From Flectonema sp. DT1601 (lineage: Eukaryota; Euglenozoa; Diplonemea; Diplonemida; Diplonemidae), in contig OZ025785.1 in NCBI GenBank assembly GCA_964019425.1, positions 1,511,501 to 1,575,500 of the forward strand: a DNA stretch of 64,000 bases, given 5' to 3'. A program made the translations under genes and the position numbers. The notes beneath the pieces are model-generated. The model searched no databases, was not told the origin of the DNA, and saw only the letters and a list, made by a program, of their open reading frames with translations. Shown in pieces: positions 32,049 to 45,000 of the stretch (positions are counted from its first letter, which is position 1; each line of letters begins with the position of its first letter).

Positions 32049-32366
32049 ATATATATTCAGTCAGGTACTTCGATATTAATTTTGTTTTTAATACCTAAAG
32101 TTGTTACTATTCAAAGGTTCGCCCCAGAAGAACTGTCTGTGATACTGATAATACGTGGTCCCCGAATTACCAGATTCGACAACGTCTTCTGGTCGATAAG
32201 ACAAAAAAAGTGTAATTTTCCCTTTTTTTATGTTTCTTGTTTCTAAACTTACCTTTTCATTGATTAACAACTACAAAACATACTTTTTCAGCTAAGTACT
32301 TTGATATTAATTTTGTTTTTAATACCTAAAGTTTATTACTGCTTTAAATAGTCAAAGTTTCACCCT
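32049..32366. repeat. Direct repeat pair (about 65-78 bp each) with an intervening stem element
   Basis: Both copies contain GATATTAATTTTGTTTTTAA followed by TACCTAAAGTT (first copy near 32073, second near 32299), and the likeness continues to a TCAAAG-GTTCGCCCC / TCAAAG-TTTCACCCT segment. A third, weaker relative (ATTAATACCTGAAGTTGTTC) lies near 23793. This suggests a small dispersed repeat family. Confidence 0.6.
32124..32192 (+). other. Stem-enclosed element, possible structured RNA
   Basis: CCAGAAGA (32124-32131) pairs with TCTTCTGG (32185-32192), enclosing 53 nt that include the small hairpin CGAAT-TACCAG-ATTCG. It is not a tRNA: no A or B box is seen. Confidence 0.3.
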
Positions 32367-33027
32367 CTTGTTGTTCCTTTGAGCTAATGAAATAATGCAG
32401 GCAGTGTTATATTACTCCCCTCTGTGCAGTTTAGTATAACTGTTTGTGATTTAATAAAACATAAGGCTTAATCTGAAAGTGGTTTTTTTTTATTTTTTGA
32501 TCGTAGTGGACTTTTCCCAGCAGCACCAATTTCACCAAAAAGAAAAAATATTCCAATAAAAAAAGGGGACTAAGGATTTATAGTAAATTCGAAAACATAA
32601 AACAACTCTTTTAATTGATTGAAAAAAAAAAAAGTAAAATATATAAATGAAAATTATCCCATGTGTCCTGCGTGGGACTTTCTATCTGCTTGCTATATAA
32701 GGCGAAAAATAAGTTACTTACGTTATATTATTTTATGTATTACGACTACCTCATTGCTTTGATTTATTTGTAATTAATAATAATTTGGTGTCGGAGGATT
32801 CTAGTTTTTTTTTTTTTTTTATATTATTATCAAAAACTTATTTTTTCTAAAAACCACAGGAGGGACTCTATGCTTCGTTTTCTTTTTTTGTTGTTGGTAG
32901 CTATTGCAACGCGACGGTTATTTTTATGCTTAATTTTTTTTTTTTTTCAGGTGTATTTTGGACTCCCCTTCCCTTGTCCATTTAAGACATCCTTTTTGGA
33001 AGAAAAAAGAGAAATTGGTGCCAAGAA

Positions 33028-36000
33028 ATGCGGCACATAATATGTTTACTAGCGCTCTACATGGTTAATTGTGTAGCAGGGCAGGGGTTAAGTACGACGG
33101 TTCCCTTAGTTGGTGGAGTACCGACCTTGACAATAGCTGAAAATGGAGTGCAACAAACGTTTATTGTAAGCACTCTGACAGTTCCGACAGCGACAGTGAG
33201 GATACCAGTGACATCACAGGATCCGTCACACTTTACTGTTTCTCCAACTGAGTTTACTTATGACCCTGCTAACCCAACGATTATGGTTGTTACTGTTACA
33301 CCTGTACGTGATTTTTTTGTTGCTGCTGATGTGACTTTGAATCTTGAACTTGGGCCAACTACTAGTGTTGATGCCAACTATGTCAACCGTCAACTATCTG
33401 TTAGTGTGACAGTAACAAATATTGATGCTGCTACAGTGACGTACAGTACTTTAAACGTCTTAACAACTGAAGACAGGACTGCAACACCTGCTGTTGCAGT
33501 GACTGTTCGTTTAGATGCCATTCCTAGTCCTGACGTAACCATTACGTACACGTCATCTGATACCAATATTGCGACTGTTGTTCCAGCAACGTTGATGTTC
33601 GATAACAATAATTGGAACGTCTTACAGACAATTACTATCAACGGACTTGATAACGATATCGATGCTGCAGATGCTGCTTACACCATTACTGGAGCTTATA
33701 CGAGTGCTACAGGTGTTTATAATGGAATAGCTGCTACTACTATTACTGGTACTAATGTTGATGATGATACTCACGGTGTCACAGTAACACCAACTGCTGG
33801 TTTATCAACTTTTGAAGACCCTTCTGGTAACGTTGCGACTTTCACAGTTGTTCTTACTTCTGAACCAACTGGACCTGTGACTTGTCCATTAGCTGTAGCT
33901 CCAGCACTCGGAACTATTGTAGGAGGTCTTGCTCAGGTAGCATTTACAACAACTGACTGGGCAACACCACAACTTGTGTCAATTAAGGGAGTCGATAACT
34001 TTATTGATTCTGGTAATCAACCTTATCAGGTAAATATTGGAGCTTGTGTCTCAGCAATGGATGCTAACTACAATGGATTCTCAGTCAGTTCTGTTTCTTT
34101 AACAAATATTGATAACGACGTTGTTGGTATCACAGTAACATTAGTAGGAGGTGCTACAACTACAGAAGCTGGAGGGATGACGAGTATTCAATTTGTGTTA
34201 ACAAGTCAGCCTACTAATGATGTTATCATTGGTGTTCAGACTAATGACGCTACTGAAGGGGTTGTAACTCCAACGTCTATCACTTTTACAGCTGCTAATT
34301 GGAATACTATTCAGTCAGTTGATGTAACTGGTCAGCCAGACAACATTGACGATGGAAATATCGCTTACAAGGTTACCATGACTCCTAGTAGTACTGATGC
34401 TCTGTATCGTGTGATTGTAATCCCAGATATCGATCTCGTGAATACGGATGATGACATTACAGAAGTAGTAATAACTCCACAGACTGGATTAATTACTGCT
34501 GAAGACCAAACAGTTGCAGCAGTTGAATTCACAGTCATACTTGGAAGCGCTCCAAAGTCAGGAACTGTTACCGTAAACTGCGTCAGTGATGACACAACTG
34601 AAGGTGTTACAAGTACCTCAACTGTTGTCTTTACCAACGTGAATTGGAACACTCTTCACACCGTGACAATTAAAGGAGCTGAAGACGCCGTTGACGATGG
34701 TGATATTTTATATGGAATTGACTGCGCTATCAGTGGTGAAGCTGACTACGTTGCTTTGAACCCGCTTGCAAAGGTTGCAGTGACCAACATTGACAACGAC
34801 CAGCACGGTATTACTGTAACTCAGCCAGCAGTAACAACAACTAGTGAAACTGGAACATCATTCGAGTATACATTGCAACTGACTAGTCAGCCTACTGGAC
34901 CTGTTCAAATAACTCCGACTGTTTCTCTTCCAACAGAAGCTTCAGTAGCTCCAACTCTCGTCACTTTTGATGTAGCGAATTGGCAAGTCATTAAAACTGT
35001 TACTGTCACTGGTGTTGATGATAATGTTGTTGACGGAAATAGAGCATTCTCAATAACAAACAACCCGACATCAGGTGACACGTTGTATAATAGTTTATCT
35101 CCTGATATTGTTCAAGGGACTAATAATGATGATGATGCTCCTCCTACAGTTCTAGTGAGCCCAACTACTGGCTTACGTACTACAGAGGGCGGAACAACTG
35201 ACACCTTTACTGTTGTCTTGAGTGCCATGCCTGCTAGCGATGTTCAGATTACCTTCAGTAGTGACCAGTCTGATGAGGGTAGCGTGACCGGTACTCTTAC
35301 TATTCAACCAGCTAATTGGAATCAATTTCAAACCATAACTGTGACTGGTGTTGATGACTTGTTTGTTGATGGCACTCAGAACTTTAACATCATCAGTTCA
35401 ACAACACTCAGTTCTGATATGAACTTTAATAACTTACCTGTTGCTAATGTCGCCTGTTCAAATGAAGACAATGATGTGGCTAGTATCGTAGTTAGCCCTG
35501 CTAGTGGTAGCAGAACTACTGAGACTGGAGGAAGTGTAACCTTTACAGTAGTGCTATCAGCTCAGCCATCAGCGGGAACTGTTACTGTGCCGGTGGCACC
35601 AAATATCGAAGCCTCTGCTAACCCAACAAGTATCACATTCACGACAGTTGATTGGAACATTCCAAAGACAATAACAATTACTGGTCTCGATGATAATTTA
35701 ATTGATGGTGACAGACCTTACAGTGTTACTATTGGTCCTTCAACATCAACAACTGATACGGCATACGCAAACTTACTCGGATCTCCTGTAAATCTAATTA
35801 ACGAAGACAATGACGTAGCCGGCTATGTTGTGACTCCAACAAATGGATTGGTCACAACAGAAGCTGGTACAAGAGATTCATTTACTGTAAGGTTAACTTC
35901 TCAACCACAAGCAGGTACAACAGTAACGATAACTTACGGATCGAGTGACAACACAGAAGGTAATGTAGTGACGGCTAATATAATATTTAATGACGCAAAC

Positions 36001-39000
36001 TGGGCAACAGCTCAACAGATAAATGTTGAAGGACTGCCAGATAGTATTGTTGACGGTAATGTTCTTTATTCACTTACAGCTAGTGTCTCGACTACTGACA
36101 CGGATTATAGATTAGTAACACCTGCTACTGTGACTGCTACCAATACTGATCAAGATACCTTAGGATGGGTTGTTGGTATTCCTGCTGTTGCTACAACAAC
36201 TGAAGCTGGTGGTCAGATTGAAGTAATGTACACGCTGACTTCAAACCCAACTCCTGGTCAAGTTGTATTAGACTTACTCGGTGATGCTACTGAAGGTACA
36301 CTCTCAGCGACTAGTTTACAATTCACTGACCTCACTTGGAATGTTGCACAAACAGTTACCATAACAGGTATCGCAGACTCTATTATGGATGGTGATATTA
36401 TTTATAACTTAATTGGTACCACTACTGCGTCATCTAACGTAGCATATCGAGCAGTTCCACCACAGGCTGTTTCTGTTACAAATACTGACCAAGACACTGC
36501 TTCAATTGTTGTTACTAATACTCCAGCTATTTTAGTTACAGATGAAGGTGGTACTAGTGCTACCTTTACAGTTAGATTAGCAACTGAGCCAATCGGAGAT
36601 GTTACTGTGCCAATCTCTGTGACAATGCCTGGTGAGGCTGATTTGTCTCGCAACAGCATAACGTTCACTCCAACTAATTACTTTGTTGCTGTACCCGTGA
36701 CTATTACTGGAAGAGATGATTTTGTGATTGACGGAGACCAGACTCACTCAATCACTATCGGACCAGCTTCTTCAACAACTGACCCAAACTACGACACGAT
36801 GGTCGCGCCATCGATAACAACAACAAATCAAGACAACGACTCTTTCGGTGTTCAAGTTGTACCAAAGTCAGGAACAGTAACAGAAACAGGTCCGGGTACG
36901 AATGAATTTGTTATCTCATTAAATTCACAACCTACTTCTAATGTCTTTCTAGGTGTAAGTAGTAGTGTTATTGCTCAAGGAACTGTTTCCCCAGCTAGTC
37001 TAACCTTCACATCAGGTAACTGGAATGTTGCACAAACTATTACTGCTATTGCAGTAGACGATGCTGTAGCTGATGGAAACACAAACTTTCAACTTGACTT
37101 TCAGCCACTGCAATCAAATGATGCCAACTACGATGGTCAGAATACTGCTGCTATCCCAATGGTCGCAGTCGATAATGACGTCGCTGGAATTACAGTTCTC
37201 CCACAGCAGGTTCTAATCACAAGTGAACTCGGTGGGACTGCACAGTTTACAATCGTATTAGATAGTCAGCCTTCAGGTACTAATACTGTTCGATACACTT
37301 GGACAGGTGATACTACTGAAGGTACTATAAATCCTACTTCAGTATTGTTTACAAGAGATAATTGGAATATACCACAAGATGTTGTGATAACTGGACTTGA
37401 TGATAATCTTGATGATAATGATCAGACTTATGTAATTACTGCAGCAACAGTAACAGTTGACCCTGAGTACACAGGTCTTACAGTACCAACTATTACAGTT
37501 ACTAATACTGATGATGATACTGCTGGTGTTACTGTTTCAAAGACTGATGTTAGAACTTCTGAAGACTTAACAACTGATACGTTTACTGTCGTTCTAACAG
37601 CAGAACCTACAAGTACTGTTGAAGTTCAGTTCTCAATTGCGGGAACAGAAGCGACAGTAAGTCCAGCAAGTGTTACTTTCACAGCGGTTGATTGGATGAG
37701 ACCTCAAGTTGTAACCGTCACTGGAGTTGATGACTCAGTGATTGATGGTAATTCTGGTTACTCTGTTTCTGTTGGAATTCAAACTACTGATGTAACCTAC
37801 GCTAGTGTTTCAGTTGATGATATCAATGGAATCAACAACGACAATGACGCAGCTTCTGTTATCGTTGCTGTTGTTGGAAATCCTGTCACATCAGAACAGG
37901 CAACCACAATGACATTTACAATGCGTCTGTCTGCTGAACCAAAAGCAGATGTCACAGTCACTCTCGATACGTCAACACTAGACGCTACTGAAGGTGTACT
38001 TGTACCAACAACATTCACCTTCACGAGAGTTAATTGGATGAATAATGTAGTCTTTACTGTGACTGGTGTTAATGATGCTGTTCAAGATGGAGATCAGACT
38101 TATGCATTACAATTCAACACGGCATCTACTGATGCTGACTTCACTGGATTGACTGTCCAACCAGTCACAGTTACGAATACTGATGATGACACAGCTGGTG
38201 TGAATGTTGTTTTTAGAACCGGTGGTTTGGTAACATCTGAGATGGGAGCGACAGACTCTTTCACAATTAGTTTGAATTCAGAACCGACTGATGTGGTGAC
38301 AATTGGAATAGTCAGTTCAAGACCTACTGAGGCCGCAGTATTAATGGGAACTGTTTCCTTTAATCCAACTGATTGGAGTACTCCAAAAGCTATTTTCATT
38401 CAAGGAGTTCAAGATGCTGTCGCTGATGGTTTAGCTCCATATTGGATTAGAACTGAAGCAGCTGTCAGCAATGATATGGTTTATGGTGGTTGGGATGCTA
38501 CTGATATACCCGGAAATAATCAAGACGATGATACAACTGGTTTTCAAATCACACCACTAACTAATTTAAGAACAACTGAATTAGGTGGTACAGACTTCAT
38601 AACCGTTACTTTAGAGAGTCAACCGATTGCTGACGTCACAATTCCGTTTAGTACTGACGACCCCAGTGAAGCAAGTGTGAGTCCAAGCTCTCTTGTGTTT
38701 ACACCTACAACATGGCAAGATGCTCTTACAGTTACTGTGACTGGTGAGAATGATTTCGTTGATGATGATGATCAGTCTTATAATATCAGAGTTGGACCTT
38801 TTGTGTCACTCGATCCTGGCTACGATGCTAACGCGGCTTTTGATATAACCGGCTGCCTTAATCAGGATGACGAAACTCGTGGTGTTACAACACAAGCGAC
38901 TACTAATCCGATTGTTGTTACTGAAGGAGGTTCTAGAGAAACTTTTACAATAGTTCTGGACAGCCAACCGACTCATGACGTTATCGTTCCAATCACAGCG

Positions 39001-42000
39001 AGAGATTTAACTGAAGCAACAGTCTCTCCAATCTCAGTCACTTTCAACACCGTTAATTGGAATGTCCCTCGAACTGTTACAGTCACTGGAGTGAATGACG
39101 CACTAGCTGATGGAAATATCACTCACGGTATTGATATCGGACAGATTCAGAGTCAGGATGCTAAATATTTAAACTTTGATCCTCCACTTGATGTATCAGT
39201 AATGACAACAGATGATGATGTTCCTGTGATCACAATCACTCCAACAACTGGATTATCAACTACTGAGGCTGGAGGAACAGTGACATTCACGATTTCTATT
39301 AGCACCCAACCAGTTGGAACAGTTACCATTCCACTGTCTACTAGTAATGCAAACGAAGGTACTATTGCGGTGACTCAAGTCGCTTTTACTGCTGCTAACT
39401 GGCAGGTTCCTCAAGGAGTTGCCGTGACTGGTGTTGACGACAGCATTGATGACGGAGACGTTGCCTACGACATCATAACTGGAATCGTTCAGGCTCCTGC
39501 AGACACAACATACGCAGGTACCAATCCAGATGATGTTACGATCACAAACACTGATGATGAACAATTCGGAATCACTGTATCTCCAAGAAATAATATTTAC
39601 ACAGAAGAGCAGAATGTTGTTAAAGGAGAATACACTGTTCGTCTTAACACTCAACCTCTTGACACTGTTAGGATCGCAATCGATAATTGTGTTACTGGTC
39701 AGAGTTCAGAAATAACAGTAACCCCATGTAGCCTTGAATTCACTACAGTAGATTGGGCAACAGAGAAGACAGTGACATTAGATGGTATTGATGATGATAT
39801 AGCAGATGGAGATCAAACTGTTATTATTCAGATGGCTAATGCTATAAGTGCTCTTGATCTTAACTATAATGGATTTGTTGTTGGAAGTGTATCAGCAATT
39901 AACAGAGACGATGATACTTTTGGTATCAATGTCGTACCTCCGACTGGTTCTACAGCTGAAACTGGAACTCAAGTCACTTTCACAGTCGCACTAAACTCTG
40001 AGCCAACTTCTAATGTTAGAATTCCAATTGGAAGTAGTCAAGTGGGTGAGCAGACTGTATCACCAACTCAGTTACTGTTCACTCCACTAGACTGGAGAAC
40101 ACCAAAGGTAGTCACAATTACAGGTGTTGATGATGCTATAGCAGACGGTTCTATTTCAAACCAAATTGAAATTATGCCAGCAGTCAGTATGGATACCAAC
40201 TACAACTCATTAGACGTACCTGATCTTACGGTTGTTAACACAGATGATGATGTTGCTGAGATTGTAGTCTCAAGGACGACAGGATCTGTGACTGAGGGAG
40301 GAGCTTTACAAACATTCACAATCGTATTGAGAACTGAACCAACTGCTGATGTAACAGTTAACATTCAATCAGATAATACAAATGAAGCCACAGTATCACC
40401 TGCTTCAATCGTATTCAATGCTGCCAACTGGGCTGTTGAAACAACAGTCACGGTGACTGCAGTCGATGATCAGATTCCAGAAGTACAGAAGTCAGTTGTG
40501 ATTAACTTAGGAAGAGGTATTTCAACTGATTCTCAGTACAGATTTATCGCAATAAATGATGTCACTGTTGATGTTATTGATGACGACAGAGCAGAGTTGA
40601 CTGTCACACCAACAGTTGGATTGACAACATCAGAGTTAGGAGACACAGCAGAGTTCAGTGTTGTTCTTACTGCTGCACCAACAGTTGATGTTATAGTTAA
40701 TATTCAAAGTACTGCTGTAACTGAAGGAACAGCAAATATAAACTCTCTCACATTCACAAGCGCTAACTACAACAGACCTCAGACTGTTACCGTAACTGGA
40801 GTCGATGATGTCATTGATGATGGTGATGTTGACTACAGAATCCAACTGACAGTTCAAACCTTTGATCCTAATTACAACACGATGGCTGTTACTGAAGTAA
40901 CTATCACAAATCAAGATAATGACGCAGCTGGTCTAACATTAGCACCGACGACTATTCAAACTTCAGAAGACGGAACATCCGATACCTTCACAGTTGTTCT
41001 TAACACTGAACCGATTGCTGATGTGACCGTAATAGTTGAAGTACCAGCAGCATCAAGTGGAGAAGCAAGTGTTTCAACATTGAGCCGGTCGCTGATATTT
41101 ACATCCAATAATTGGAATACTCCGCAAGTAGCGACCATCTCTGGAGAAGACGATTCCATTGCTGATGGCAATCAGATGTTTGATATCATCGTTCGAACTG
41201 AAACACTCAACCAGCCAGCCTACGATAATGTCAGATCATCAGTTCAAGGAACTAATCAAGATAATGATACTCCAGGAATTGTTGTAACTCCTCCTGCTAC
41301 GGGTGTTACTTTTTATGAAAATGCCATCGCTGGTCCGACTTCTTTCACGTTCAGTGTCGTTTTGGCATCGCAGCCAACTCATTCTGTCACCATTCCAATT
41401 ACTGCGTCCCCTGTCACTAGGGCACAAGTGCAAACTGTTGTAACTTTTAGTACAACTGACTGGAACATTCCCAAAAATGTAAATGTAGACGCTATCAACA
41501 ACGCAGTCTCAGATGGAAATGAATTCGTCAGTATCACTTTAGGAGGAGCTGTTTCTCAGGATAATTTATATTCAGGGTCAGCACCAGTCCCAGATGTTGT
41601 TCAGGGGCAGGTAGTCGACGATGATGTCGCAGCCATCAATGTAGCATACGCCACTGGTGTCAACCCTCCACTTGAAACCTTCGAACAAACTGGAACCGCT
41701 GGTAAGGAAATCTACGTCACACTTGCAACACAACCGAGATCTCCTGTCACAGTCGCTCTTACTAGTGATGTGGCGACAGAAGGAATTCCGAATATCGCGT
41801 CGTTGCGATTTACGTCAACAGACTACGCAGTCAGGAAAACAATCACTGTGACTGGTGTCGATGATGCTGTTGTTGATGGTGATGTAAATTACAACTTTCT
41901 CATTGGCCCTTCATCAAGTGCTGATGTCGCATATTCTGGTCTTGCAGCCGTCACAGTTGCCGCCGTGAATCGCGACAACGACAACGCTGAGTTAACAATC

Positions 42001-45000
42001 GACGCTGTTGCTCCGATGCAAACAACAGAAGACTTGGCAACTTACACCATTTCTGTGAGACTTGCTACTATGCCAACTGACAGCGTAGAAGTTTCTCTTT
42101 ACTCGACTGATACTACTGAAGGTACCGTCTCCCCTGACAGATTAAACTTCACTACAACGAACTGGGACAGACGCCAGCAGATCACCGTCACTGGTGTTGA
42201 TGACATTGACCGCGATGGAGACATTTCATACATCGTTCGATTAGAAGCCAGTACTAGTGACATGTACTACAGTGGAGTGTCAAGAGATGTTACTATTATT
42301 AACAGAGATAATGAAGTTCCTGGATTCACTGTTGATCCAATAAATGGTTTAGCAACTAGTGAGTGGGGTAATCAGGCTGAGTTTACTGTTGTCTTGAACA
42401 CGCGACCAACTGCAGATGTTCAGATTATGCCATCTACCAGCATGCCAACTGAGGGTATCGTAATGCCTACTTCGATGGTATTTTCAACTACTAACTGGAA
42501 CATACCTCGTACCTTTACTGTTGTTGGTGTTGATGATCCAAATGACGATGGTGACAAAACCTACGAAATTTCATTCGGTCAGCCAGTTACAGGTGACACT
42601 GAATACAGGAATTTGAGACCTAATTCTGTTTCAGTTAGTAACGTTGATGATGATCCGGACAGACCCCCAATGTGTGATTCGTTTGCACCACAAACACAAT
42701 GTATGTTGAGATTAGATGCTGCTTCTGTCAGGTGTGTTGGTTCTGCTTGTGATGCTGCTACTTGTTGTGTAAAGTGTGATACTTTCTCAACAACGGCCTG
42801 TCCATCACGTCAGCTTCGTGCTGACGCTGCGACAACAGACTGTCCTCAGTCAGGTTGTGATGCTATCAACTGCTGCGTTATCGCGCCACCTACTCCTGGT
42901 GTCAGTATGTGCTCTGACCACACTCCTTTCAACTGTCAGCTTCTATCAGATGCTCTAATCATTCAATGTCCTGCAACTGGATGTACAGATGAAGCTTGTT
43001 GTAAGAAGTGTTCTTCATTTGATCAGCAGCAATGTTCAGTAACGAACCTACTTAGGGTTAACGCTGCTGATATCACTTGCGGCTTTCAGGGTTGTGATGA
43101 AACGACCTGCTGCCGACCGAGTTTCTGTTTTGGTGTACTGTGCGCGCCTCAGGCTCAATGTCAAGATGTTGGACAGTGTGATAGTCAAACAGGTGTATGT
43201 AGTGTCGTATTACAACCTGATGGTACGTTCTGTGATGATAAAGATCCTCAAACAGATAGAGATGAATGCAGAGCGGGTACTTGCATTGGAGAGGGCAGGT
43301 GCACAAATGTTGTGTGCACTCCTCGCACTGCCTGCCACACAGCTGGTGTTTGCGACCCCCAAACAGGACTTTGCTCAGAAGATAAGAAAGCTGATGGTAC
43401 TCTTTGTAACGATGGTCTTCCGGAGACAACAAACGATAGATGCACTAACGGAGCCTGCACTGGAACGATTATGTGCAACGGTGTGAATTGCGTTGCACCG
43501 GAGCCTCAATGCAATACCGTCGGTTGTGGAAGTCAACATGGAACACAGAATATGGTAAACCAATGTATTGAATTACCAAAACCTGATTTAACTCCTTGTG
43601 ATGATAATCAAGTTGGAACATATGACGATAAGTGTCAGAGTGGAAGATGTGTTGGAATCAGTAGATGTTCATCAGTTCCATTCTGTCGTGCTAAGGATCA
43701 ATGTCATGGTGTTGGTGAATGTCATGAATCGAATGGTGAATGTACAACACCAGTTCTTCCTGATGGAACTTCTTGTGATGATGGAGACACAACTACACAC
43801 AAAGATCAATGTTATCAGGGTACCTGTTTGGGAATGTTAAAGTGTCTTGGTGTTACTTGTGTTGCTTCAGACCAATGTCACCTTTCTGGAATCTGTGATC
43901 CCTCAACAGGTCTTTGCAGTGATCCTGTTTCGACATCTGGTCAGAACTGTAATGATGGCGACACGTTTACAACAAATGATAAGTGTGACGGATTAGGAAA
44001 CTGTGTTGGCGAGCTATCATGTGGTCCATGTCAACCTTCAGAGAGACAATGTCACATCGCGAGATGTGATAATTTAAACACTTGCACTGAAGTCATTCGA
44101 CCAAACGGAGTCCGTTGTAATGACGGAAACATTGAATCTTTCAACGATCGGTGTGTTAATGGTAATTGTAGAGGAACTCTCTTATGTGATGGAGTAACTT
44201 GCCAAACAGATCAATGTCATGAAGTTGGTGTTTGTGACCCGGCAACAGGTACCTGCAGTAATCCTGTAAGAGTTGACAACACGAAGTGTGACGACGGTAT
44301 TGACTCAACGAGAGATGATGTTTGTATTTCAGGTATCTGTATGGGTATTAATAAATGTCTTGGAGTCACTTGTCCATCCAGCGGTCCGTGCAGAAGTGTT
44401 GGGGACTGCGTTCCTGCTACAGGACTCTGTACTGACCCGATGATTAGAGATGGTACTCCTTGTGATGATAATGACGACACAACAGTAGATGTTTGTATTC
44501 AGGGTGTCTGCATTGGTTCAGTCCAATGCGGTGGAGTCACATGCACCGCTACTGAACCGCAATGCAGACGCAGCTATTGCACTTCAGGTGATCGTTGCGC
44601 AGAAGTAAAGAGAACAGATGGCACTACTTGTAATGATAACAACGTCAACACATTTGATGATAAATGTGTTGCTGGGAATTGCATTGGTGTCGACAGATGT
44701 ACTGGAATCGTTTGCAGCGTTCAAAACCAATGTCGTGTTGTGGGAAGCTGCGATGCGACAACTGGACTCTGCAGCGAAGGTCTTCCAAAACCAGACGGAA
44801 CACCTTGCGATGATGGAGACTTAAGGAGTCTGAACGATCGCTGTACGGGAGGCGTTTGTAGTGGGAAGCCAATCTGTGAAACGATCACTTGTCCATCAAA
44901 TGATCAATGTCATGAGGCTGGTAGTTGTAACCCAGGAACAGGTCTTTGTGAATATCCATCTCGTGCTGACGGGACCAGTTGTAATGATGGGAACTTTGAA

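Larger units (their letters stand above)
30964..33027. other. Gene-poor 2-kb region upstream of the giant gene
   Basis: No protein gene is supported. It holds a perfect 8-bp hairpin GAGATCAG-ATTAC-CTGATCTC (31014-31034), CGAGTT-ATAATTC-AACTCG near 31097, ACTCAC-GAAT-GTGAGT near 31369, an ATT microsatellite near 31776-31798, direct repeats at about 32066 and 32293, and a long-stem element at 32124-32192. The giant gene's acceptor TTTTTTTCAG ends at 32950, leaving a 77-nt leader. Confidence 0.5.
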
